From RUG626 sp964411785 (GTDB taxonomy: Bacteria > Bacillota > Clostridia > Oscillospirales > Oscillospiraceae), in contig CAYPMJ010000076.1 of NCBI GenBank assembly GCA_964411785.1, positions 1 to 9,726 on the forward strand: a stretch of 9,726 nt of DNA, written 5' to 3'. Below are positions 1-5,017 of this stretch, in pieces (the first letter of the stretch is position 1; every line of letters starts with the position of its first letter). The position numbers and the translations under genes were made by a program. The notes beneath the pieces are model-generated. The model had not been told where the DNA came from. It made no database searches and was given only the letters and a program-made list of their open reading frames with translations.

Positions 1-52
1 GACGCCTACTCCCTTAGCAGGGGAGCCCCTTCGGCCACTTGGGTACTTCCGC
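1..52 (-). tRNA. tRNA-Ser(GCU), 3' part cut off by the window edge
   Basis: Read on the minus strand from 52, the 7-nt acceptor 5' strand GCGGAAG is followed by T8-A9, a D arm with CCC/GGG stem, and a 5-bp anticodon stem CTCCC/GGGAG. The 7-nt loop is CTGCTAA, giving anticodon GCT (forward positions 16-18), which decodes AGC/AGU serine codons. Only the first 52 nt are present; the long variable arm typical of serine tRNAs, the T arm and the acceptor 3' strand lie beyond the left edge. It follows tRNA-Ser(UGA) by 66 nt on the same strand and is probably part of the same transcript. A TGtTATAAA sequence (minus strand, 67-74) just upstream resembles an extended -10 box but has no good -35, so an independent promoter is only possible. 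Confidence 0.93.
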
Positions 53-79
53 ATACGCACACGCACTTTATAACAGGTA

Positions 80-132
80 CACTCTCTCTCCCATCAGCAC
101 CGAAGCACTCGGTGTTGATGGCGGAGAGAGTG
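80..132 (-). other. Long hairpin joining tRNA-Ser(UGA) 3' end to its trailer
   Basis: Positions 92-103 pair with 109-120 (12 bp, one G-U, 5-nt loop), and C91 adds a pair with G121. After a 2x2 interruption, 80-88 pairs with 124-132 over 9 bp without mismatch. On the minus-strand transcript the helix contains the CCA end (121-119), the whole 3' acceptor strand and the edge of the T arm of tRNA-Ser(UGA), paired to a copy-like sequence in the trailer. No T tract follows, so it is not a standard terminator. Possible roles are protecting or delaying 3'-end maturation, or a fortuitous duplication; the function is unknown. Confidence 0.6.
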
Positions 133-207
133 GGATTCGAACCCACGGACGGTTGCCCGCCGACGGTTTTCAAGACCGCTCCGTTATGACCGCTTCGGTA
201 TCTCTCC
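119..207 (-). tRNA. tRNA-Ser(UGA), complete, CCA encoded
   Basis: A full class II cloverleaf reads on the minus strand from 207: acceptor GGAGAGA pairing with TCTCTCC, T8-A9, a D arm, an anticodon stem around loop CTTGAAA with anticodon TGA (forward 170-172), a long variable arm, and a T arm with loop TTCGAAT closed by GTGGG/CCCAC. Discriminator G is followed by an encoded CCA (121-119). It decodes UCA and, by wobble, other UCN serine codons. The gene has a near-consensus promoter about 20 nt upstream, and a second serine tRNA follows it, so the two serine isoacceptors appear to form one stable-RNA unit downstream of the groESL terminator. Confidence 0.97.
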
Positions 208-224
208 ATCAAAAGCGCTTGTGT

Positions 225-253
225 ATAATAGCACATTCTTCGCTGCTTGTCAA
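225..253 (-). promoter_or_regulatory. Sigma-A promoter of the tRNA-Ser unit
   Basis: On the minus strand there is a perfect -35 TTGACA (253-248), a 17-bp spacer and a -10 TATTAT (230-225). Initiation would fall near 218, leaving a leader of about 10 nt before the tRNA 5' end at 207. Near-consensus elements are expected for stable RNA genes. Confidence 0.88.
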
Positions 254-305
254 TATCATCACATATTTTTTTCAGAAGATTTGTGTACTTGATATCCCCG
301 GTATC

Positions 306-343
306 AAAACCAGCGCTCACATCAAGGTGTGAGCGCTGGTTTT
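306..343 (-). terminator. Rho-independent terminator of groES-groEL
   Basis: A perfect 12-bp GC-rich stem (309-320 with 329-340) with an 8-nt loop is extended by AAAA/TTTT on both sides. It lies about 100 nt past the groEL stop codon and upstream of the tRNA promoter, so its natural job is to end the groESL transcript on the minus strand. The U tract is short (four) and symmetric, so it could also stop transcription arriving from the other direction. Confidence 0.82.
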
Positions 344-395
344 CACGTGTTATTCAAAATTGCTGTCGCACCGATATTCTCTGTCCGGATCTGTC

Positions 396-419
396 CCGCG
401 CCTCTCTGAGAGTCCGCGG
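396..419 (-). other. Small hairpin in the groEL 3' untranslated region
   Basis: CCGCG (396-400) pairs with CGCGG (415-419), and CTCT/AGAG extends the stem inside. It lies 20 nt after the groEL stop and before the main terminator and has no T tract. It may stabilise the mRNA 3' end. The rest of the 344-439 interval shows nothing recognisable. Confidence 0.4.
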
Positions 420-439
420 CTCAGCAGCCGAACTTCCTA

Positions 440-2068
440 TCAGTACATCCCGCCCATGTCCTGTGCAGGTGCTGCAGCCGGGGCTGGCGGCTGCGGGATA
501 TCGGACACCAGTGACTCCGTCGTGAGGACAATTGAGGCAATTGATGCGGCATTCTCAAGCGCTGAACGGCAAACCTTGGTCGGGTCCACCACGCCGTCCT
601 CGATCATGTTGCAGTACTCCTCAGTCGCGGCGTTGAAGCCATAATTCACGTCGTTGGCGCTCTTTACCTTATCCAGTATCACCGCTCCTTCAAGTCCGGC
701 GTTGGCGGCAATCTGCTTGATCGGAGCCTCCAGTGCCTTCGCTATCAGCGCAACACCAGTCTTCTCATCGCCCGTCACATCCTTCAGCATGGCCTCCACT
801 GCCTTGCCGGCCGCGACATATGCCGATCCGCCTCCGGCTACGATGCCCTCCTCTACTGCTGCCTTTGTGGCGTTGAGCGCGTCCTCGATGCGGAGCTTCT
901 TCTCCTTCATCTCTGTCTCAGTAGCGGCGCCCACCTTGATAACTGCCACGCCGCCGGCCAGCTTTGCCAGGCGCTCCTGGAGCTTCTCCTTGTCATAATC
1001 CGACGTGGACACCTCGTACTCGGCCTTTATCTGGTTGACACGAGCTGCTATCTCGCCCTTATCTCCGTAACCATCAACGATAATCGTGTTCTCTTTTGTG
1101 GACTTCACCTGACGCGCTGTTCCCAGCATATCCAATGTGGTATCCTTAAGCTCCATTCCCAGCTCCGAGGATACTACCTGACCACCCGTCAGTGCGGCAA
1201 TGTCCTTCAGCATCTCCTTGCGCTTGTCGCCAAACCCCGGCGCCTTTACGCACAGGCAGTTGAATGTCCCGCGGATCTTGTTCAGTATGAGCGTGGCAAG
1301 CGCGTCGCCCTCCACATCCTCCGCGATTATCACAAGCCTCTTGCCCGACTGCGCAATCGGCTCCAGAATCGGGAGTATCTCCTGGACGCTGGATATCTTC
1401 TTATCAGTTATGAGAATGTACGGTTCGTCATACACAGCCTCCATCTTCTCGGTATCGGTGACCATATACGGGGTGATGTACCCTCTGTCAAACTGCATGC
1501 CCTCCACTACTTCACTGTATGTCTCCGCAGTCTTGGACTCCTCTACAGTTATTACACCATTCTGGCTGACCTTCTCCATCGCTTCCGCGATAAGCTTTCC
1601 GATCTCCTCGTCACCTGAAGATACAGTACCGACACGAGTAATATCCTGCGTTCCCGCAACCGGCTGTGAATTTGCCTTGATTGCGCCGACAGCCGTCTCA
1701 ACTGCCTTCTGGATGCCGCGCTTCATCACCATTGGGTTTGCCCCTGCCGCTACATTCTTGATGCCCTCATGAATCATTGCCTGCGCAAGCAGGGTGGCCG
1801 TCGTTGTCCCATCGCCAGCCACGTCGTTCGTCTTGGACGCCACTTCCTTCACAAGCTGAGCGCCCATGTTCTCATAGGGATCCTCAAGCTCAATCTCCTT
1901 GGCGATCGTCACTCCATCATTTGTGATGACCGGTGAGCCGAACTTCTTGTCCAGCACTACATTGCGTCCTTTTGGTCCTATCGTCAGCTTCACGGTATCC
2001 GCCAGCTGATTTACACCATTTTCAAGCGCTCTGCGCGCCTCTTCACCATATATAATCTGTTTTGCCAT
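440..2068 (-). CDS. groL: Chaperonin GroEL (Hsp60), 542 aa
   Basis: The 60-kDa chaperonin subunit forms a cytoplasmic double-ring 14-mer that encloses non-native proteins under the GroES lid, driven by ATP. The sequence is complete and of usual family length. It opens MAKQIIYGEEARRAL and carries the ATP-binding NDVAGDGTTT (81-90). The hydrolytic aspartate is near 396 in EDALNATKAAVEEG, and the family signature AAVEEGIVAGGG is at 403-414. The tail is a short Ala/Pro stretch ending DMGGMY rather than the long GGM repeats of enterobacteria, as is common in Clostridia. The start is supported by AGGAGG 8 nt upstream (2077-2082). It lies 17 nt after groES and is translated from the same CIRCE-controlled mRNA; the terminator hairpin at 306-343 closes the unit. 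Nothing is truncated or missing. Confidence 0.99.
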   Translation of the reverse strand: MAKQIIYGEEARRALENGVNQLADTVKLTIGPKGRNVVLDKKFGSPVITNDGVTIAKEIELEDPYENMGAQLVKEVASKTNDVAGDGTTTATLLAQAMIHEGIKNVAAGANPMVMKRGIQKAVETAVGAIKANSQPVAGTQDITRVGTVSSGDEEIGKLIAEAMEKVSQNGVITVEESKTAETYSEVVEGMQFDRGYITPYMVTDTEKMEAVYDEPYILITDKKISSVQEILPILEPIAQSGKRLVIIAEDVEGDALATLILNKIRGTFNCLCVKAPGFGDKRKEMLKDIAALTGGQVVSSELGMELKDTTLDMLGTARQVKSTKENTIIVDGYGDKGEIAARVNQIKAEYEVSTSDYDKEKLQERLAKLAGGVAVIKVGAATETEMKEKKLRIEDALNATKAAVEEGIVAGGGSAYVAAGKAVEAMLKDVTGDEKTGVALIAKALEAPIKQIAANAGLEGAVILDKVKSANDVNYGFNAATEEYCNMIEDGVVDPTKVCRSALENAASIASIVLTTESLVSDIPQPPAPAAAPAQDMGGMY

Positions 2069-2085
2069 TTCCTTTGCCTCCTAAC

Positions 2086-2370
2086 TTATTCTACCACTGC
2101 CAGAATCTCGCTCTGCTTCACGATCGTCAGCTCCTCGCCGTCCAGCTTTACCTCTGTCCCTGTATACTTTCCGGTGATGACTCGGTCGCCTACTTCTACC
2201 TCCATCTCCACCTCATTTCCATCCACAAAGCCTCCCGGGCCTACTGCGAGTACCTCGTACACCTGCGGCTTCTCCTGCGCCGCACTCGTCAGAATCAGAC
2301 CGCTCTTGGTCGTCTCCTCTGCCGGGACGCGCTTCAATATGACTCTATCTGCCAATGGTTTGAGTGTCAT
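2086..2370 (-). CDS. groS: Co-chaperonin GroES (Hsp10), 94 aa
   Basis: GroES is the heptameric lid that caps GroEL rings in the cytoplasm and sets the folding cycle. The 94-residue length is typical. It starts MTLKPLADRVILKR, the usual first beta strand. The mobile loop spans about residues 17-34, with the hydrophobic GroEL-contact segment GLIL at 24-27, and a conserved VGPG is at 43-46. Translation starts behind AGGAGG about 11 nt upstream. It is the first gene of the groES-groEL operon, directly downstream of promoter 2452-2480 and the CIRCE element, so HrcA repression and heat induction are expected. No anomalies seen. Confidence 0.98.
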   Translation of the reverse strand: MTLKPLADRVILKRVPAEETTKSGLILTSAAQEKPQVYEVLAVGPGGFVDGNEVEMEVEVGDRVITGKYTGTEVKLDGEELTIVKQSEILAVVE

Positions 2371-2416
2371 CTTATCTTCTGCCTCCTGTTTTACTGTTTA
2401 TTGTTTATTCCCTGGT

Positions 2417-2445
2417 GTTAGCACTCAACGCCTTTGAGTGCTAAC
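2417..2445 (-). promoter_or_regulatory. CIRCE operator (HrcA binding site) of groESL
   Basis: The arms match the consensus exactly: TTAGCACTC, 9-nt spacer, GAGTGCTAA (2418-2444), extended by one G/C pair on each side. HrcA repressor binds this inverted repeat and releases it on heat shock. It begins at the predicted transcription start, so bound HrcA would block the promoter; the transcribed copy can also form a hairpin at the 5' end of the mRNA. Confidence 0.97.
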
Positions 2446-2451
2446 AGGTAT

Positions 2452-2480
2452 ATAATACCCTAGTTCTTCCCATTCTGCAA
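2452..2480 (-). promoter_or_regulatory. Sigma-A promoter of groES-groEL
   Basis: On the minus strand: -35 TTGCAG (2480-2475), 17-bp spacer, -10 TATTAT (2457-2452). Predicted initiation is near 2445, at the upstream end of CIRCE, leaving a leader of about 75 nt before groES. The layout is the classical HrcA-regulated one; no sigma-32-like element is seen. Confidence 0.85.
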
Positions 2481-2529
2481 TAGCTATTCTACCCAATCTT
2501 CTGGACTATTATTGCCATGATTTTGGTTA

Positions 2530-3450
2530 TTATGTCCCATATGGCCCTTTTCTCACAAAGCCCCTCGGATATATGAAATTCAATCCCCCTCGCAGAAGCC
2601 GGACTGTCGCGCTTTTGCCGTACGTTATCTCCCCGTCGACGTTGATGGCAAACTCCCTGTCGCTCTCCACCTTCAGCCTCAGACCCTCAAGGGCCCGGAT
2701 TGTATCGGGATATTTTTCATATTCCCCGTTGGCGTAGGCCCTGACGTACCTGGCAAATTTCAGCCTGGAGACGCCCTTCACCACCAATATGTTCATTACC
2801 CCGTCATCAGGCTGAGCCTTCCGAGTCGGATGAAAGCCCCCTCCATAGTACTGCCCGTTACAGGCGCACACCAGCACCTGCCGTCCCTCGAACACCTGAT
2901 CCGCTGCCGTGATTGTCATCGGATTGACTATACCCTTTATCACGTTCATTACGAGGGACAGCACGTACGCTCCATTTCCACCTGTGATCCGCTGTATCTT
3001 GCGCATGTCCGCCGCCACACGGGCATCTACCCCGACGGAAAAGACATTGATGCACTTTCTGCCATTTACATCCATTATGTCAACAGGCCTTGTCTCCCCC
3101 GTTGTAAGCGCTTCAAGATCCGTAAACAACGGAAGATTTTCTTCCCCGAATGTCCGTATGAAATCATTTCCCGTGCCGCACGGATAGTGCGTCACCGCGC
3201 AGTTGCGAAATCCCGCTGCACCATGTGCACACTCCGAGAGCGTCCCGTCCCCGCCGCACGCGTAAACCCGCAGCGGAGTACCTCGGACCGCCTCCCGCTT
3301 CACCTTGATCGCAGCGTCCATGGGACCTGCTGTCTCATATATCTCGCTGTCGTCCCGCTTGGCTGTAAACTGCCGGAGCTTTTCCCTTATAAGCTCTTTG
3401 TTTGCTCTCTTCCCTCCCGCAGCCGGGTTTATTACAAAAAGATGCTTCAT
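2530..3450 (-). CDS. Diacylglycerol-kinase-family lipid kinase, 306 aa
   Basis: A member of the DagK/YegS/BmrU family, which transfers phosphate from ATP to a lipid hydroxyl (diacylglycerol, sphingoid base or a related lipid) at the inner face of the membrane. The order of motifs is complete: N-terminal FVINPAAGGKR (5-14), nucleotide-binding GGDGT (66-70), PCGTGNDF (90-97), the C-lobe segment YYGGGFHPTRKAQPDDG (201-217), and DGE (272-274) with the probable catalytic acid. There is no transmembrane segment; family members are peripheral. Length is typical (290-310 aa). The start has a purine-rich GGGGGGAG only 4 nt upstream, preceded by a small hairpin. It lies 34 bp after the methyltransferase, probably in one operon. 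No terminator is seen after it, so read-through into groESL is possible. The actual lipid substrate cannot be told from sequence. Confidence 0.92.
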   Translation of the reverse strand: MKHLFVINPAAGGKRANKELIREKLRQFTAKRDDSEIYETAGPMDAAIKVKREAVRGTPLRVYACGGDGTLSECAHGAAGFRNCAVTHYPCGTGNDFIRTFGEENLPLFTDLEALTTGETRPVDIMDVNGRKCINVFSVGVDARVAADMRKIQRITGGNGAYVLSLVMNVIKGIVNPMTITAADQVFEGRQVLVCACNGQYYGGGFHPTRKAQPDDGVMNILVVKGVSRLKFARYVRAYANGEYEKYPDTIRALEGLRLKVESDREFAINVDGEITYGKSATVRLLRGGLNFIYPRGFVRKGPYGT

Positions 3451-3465
3451 TCTTCTCCCCCCACC

Positions 3466-3479
3466 CCGCGTTTACGCGG
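3466..3479 (-). other. Hairpin just before the lipid kinase ribosome-binding site
   Basis: On the minus strand, CCGCG and CGCGG pair around a TAAA loop. The 3' side ends 15 nt before the ATG and abuts the Shine-Dalgarno stretch. It is too short and lacks a T tract, so it is not a terminator; an effect on translation of the second gene is possible. Confidence 0.4.
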
Positions 3480-3484
3480 CCTTT

Positions 3485-4600
3485 CTATCTTCTGCCGAAC
3501 ATATAATACCAGCACCGGATCATGCCGTTATAGAGCTTTCGTGTCTTGGCTGCCCGCCGCCCATAGAACGTCTCCAGCCCGTCATCTGAGCTTATGATGT
3601 TCACAGCCCAGTTTCCCGTTCTGTCTGCCGCCCTTCCAAAGTCGCGCATAAGCTGTCTTGCCTCCTCCTTTTTCATCAGTCTCTCCCCATATGGGGGATT
3701 TGTTACAATCACTCCCCTCGTTGTAGTGAGGCTGAAGCTTCTGACGTCGGCTCTCTCAAAGCGTATGAGATCCTCTACTCCGGCGCGTCTGGCGTTCTGT
3801 CTGGCTGTCTCCACAGCCCTGCTGTCTATATCCGCAGCAAAAATCGTATATTCACGGTCATACTCCCGCGCCGCTGCCTCTTCTCTGGCCTCCCGCCATA
3901 TTCCACTGTTCAGCGTCTTCCACTTCTCAGCGGCAAAGCTCCTGTTCATGCCCGGGGCCCGTCCCCTGGCCGCCATGGCCGCCTCAATGGCTATCGTTCC
4001 GCTCCCGCAGAATGGATCGCAGAAGTCCCCCCGTCCCCTGTAGCCCGCCAGATCCACCAGCGCCGCTGCAAGCGTCTCCCTCAGCGGCGCAGCAGTCTGC
4101 TCAGGACGGTAGCCCCGTTTATGGAGTCCTGTTCCGGACGTGTCAAGGTAGAGCGACGCTCTGTCGGAAAATATGGCAAAGCATATCTGGTACGTCTCCC
4201 CATCCTCCGGAAGCCACTTCATCCCATAGACCTGTCCCAGCCGCGTGGATACTGCCTTCTTGACTATTCTCTGGCAGTCCGGAATTGAGTGGAGTGCTGA
4301 GTTCAGGCTATGTCCCTTCACCGGAAACGCCCCGTTCCCGGGTATGAACCGCTCCCATGGAAGCTTTCTCGTCCCCTCAAACAGCTCGTCAAAGGTCCTC
4401 GCCTCAAATCGTCCCAGCTCAATATATATTCTCTCCGCGAAACGGCTGCGCACATTGGCGCGGGCGATATCGTCCTCTGTCCCTGAGAAGAGCACTCTGC
4501 CGTTCTCCCCACGTACCTCCTTCATACCCATATGTCGCAGCTCGTTTCCCAGCGGCCCCTCCAGTCCGAAAAGGCACGGGGCGCACAGCCCAAATTCCAT
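3485..4600 (-). CDS. THUMP-domain class I SAM-dependent RNA methyltransferase (RlmL N-half/YpsC type), 371 aa
   Basis: Likely a 23S rRNA guanine-N2 methyltransferase of the family represented by E. coli RlmL (N-terminal half, m2G2445) and B. subtilis YpsC. The N-terminal ferredoxin-like and THUMP region (about 1-155) handles RNA. The family motif LHKRGYR is at 159-165, followed by a Rossmann methyltransferase with SAM-binding motif I DPFCGSGT (195-202), an acidic AADID (255-259) and the catalytic NPPYGER (301-307). I place the start at MEFGLCAP, not at an ATG 13 codons upstream (4639), because that ATG lies inside the promoter, between -35 and -10, and would not be transcribed; 4600 also has a strong GGGGAGGGGAG just upstream. 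The 371-aa length fits the family. It is first in a probable operon with the lipid kinase. The exact target base is inferred from family. Confidence 0.92.
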   Translation of the reverse strand: MEFGLCAPCLFGLEGPLGNELRHMGMKEVRGENGRVLFSGTEDDIARANVRSRFAERIYIELGRFEARTFDELFEGTRKLPWERFIPGNGAFPVKGHSLNSALHSIPDCQRIVKKAVSTRLGQVYGMKWLPEDGETYQICFAIFSDRASLYLDTSGTGLHKRGYRPEQTAAPLRETLAAALVDLAGYRGRGDFCDPFCGSGTIAIEAAMAARGRAPGMNRSFAAEKWKTLNSGIWREAREEAAAREYDREYTIFAADIDSRAVETARQNARRAGVEDLIRFERADVRSFSLTTTRGVIVTNPPYGERLMKKEEARQLMRDFGRAADRTGNWAVNIISSDDGLETFYGRRAAKTRKLYNGMIRCWYYMFGRR

Positions 4601-4604
4601 TTTA

Positions 4605-4615
4605 CTCCCCTCCCC
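4605..4615 (-). promoter_or_regulatory. Ribosome-binding site fixing the methyltransferase start
   Basis: GGGGAGGGGAG on the minus strand contains two overlapping purine cores, 4 and 8 nt before the ATG at 4600. With the promoter -10 at 4630-4635, it lies in a short leader of about 23 nt. Confidence 0.75.
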
Positions 4616-4629
4616 ACGTTCTCCCCGCC

Positions 4630-4658
4630 ATAATAGCATATTCCGGTTTTATTTGCAA
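4630..4658 (-). promoter_or_regulatory. Sigma-A promoter of the methyltransferase-lipid kinase unit
   Basis: Minus strand: -35 TTGCAA (4658-4653), 17-bp spacer, and -10 TATTAT (4635-4630) preceded by TGC, an extended -10. Initiation is expected near 4623, only about 23 nt before the start codon at 4600. Confidence 0.82.
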
Positions 4659-4683
4659 TCCATATTAAAAGGAAGCTCCTGAC

Positions 4684-4907
4684 AAATGTCCATGCCGCAT
4701 GGGGCGGCACAGGAAATGAAGCATAAAACCCATGGACATTTCTGTGCATCCGTGCAGGCTGTCCCGAAAGGGGCAAGGCACGGGCGCCTGACTTAATTAT
4801 TTTACTGTGAATGCGGAAGCTTTCACAGTAAATGTGCCGCCGGAGATCAGCGGATTATTTCTACCGGCAGGGATCATTACCTGACCCGGGTTGGGAAACC
4901 TCTCAGG
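4684..4907 (+). ncRNA. Candidate structured RNA in the divergent spacer (unidentified)
   Basis: This gene-free stretch holds five successive inverted repeats. H1: 4684-4694 with 4731-4741, 11 bp perfect, enclosing a smaller stem 4694-4698/4704-4708. H2: 4750-4755 with 4778-4783, capped inside by 4761-4765/4770-4774 with loop GAAA. H3: 4801-4811 with 4822-4832, 11 bp perfect, then GC/GC with loop GGAA. H4: 4839-4843 with 4864-4868. H5: 4880-4884 with 4903-4907, then GGTT/AACC with loop GGGA. Three caps are GNRA tetraloops on the plus strand and not on the minus, which points to a plus-strand RNA. I find no convincing plus-strand promoter before it and no U tract after it, and it matches no RNA family I recognise. 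It could instead be a folded repeat element. Confidence 0.4.
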
Positions 4908-4913
4908 AAATCC

Positions 4914-4942
4914 TTGCATTGTGGAGGAAAAGAGTTTATAAT
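4914..4942 (+). promoter_or_regulatory. Sigma-A promoter of pyrG
   Basis: -35 TTGCAT (4914-4919), 17-bp spacer, perfect -10 TATAAT (4937-4942). Initiation is expected near G4949, giving a leader of about 70 nt. The start region does not read GGG, which is the feature needed for the slippage-based CTP sensing of B. subtilis pyrG. Confidence 0.85.
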
Positions 4943-4970
4943 TCCCCTGTACCGCTTACCGTCAAAAATG

Positions 4971-5011
4971 CCGCCGTTGTGGCTGTTCGCCTTTCGCGGC
5001 GGGTGGGAGGG
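4971..5011 (+). promoter_or_regulatory. pyrG leader hairpin and ribosome-binding site
   Basis: GGGAGGG (5005-5011) lies 6 nt before ATG 5018 and fixes the pyrG start. Directly upstream, CCGCCG (4971-4976) can pair with CGGCGG (4997-5002); an alternative is CGCC/GGCG (4988-4991/4998-5001). Either stem ends 15-16 nt before the ATG, touching the Shine-Dalgarno sequence. There is no T tract, so this is not an obvious attenuator. Confidence 0.55.
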
Positions 5012-5017
5012 AAAGAT

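Noticed and set aside
247..644. Short plus-strand frames over the groEL 3' end and terminator
   Set aside because: They read through the terminator hairpin and groEL antisense, with no start signals.
1200..1772. 190-codon open frame on the plus strand inside groEL
   Set aside because: Antisense shadow of a highly conserved gene; Ser/Ile-rich composition follows from reverse-complemented GroEL codons and it has no ribosome-binding site.
2830..3597. 255-codon plus-strand frame across the lipid kinase and methyltransferase end
   Set aside because: Lies opposite two genes with clear family motifs; sequence is Arg/Cys/His-rich noise with no domain character.
4801..4832. Intrinsic terminator at the 11-bp hairpin
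   Set aside because: The stem is A/T-rich and neither strand has a T tract after it.
4839..4910. TPP-riboswitch-like words on the minus strand (CTGAGAGG, then CCAACCC and GGTAATG)
   Set aside because: The order recalls a THI box, but the GGGGTGC-type 5' half is missing, the P4/P5 conserved sequence is scrambled, no thiamine gene follows on that strand, and the plus-strand GNRA loops explain the pairing better.
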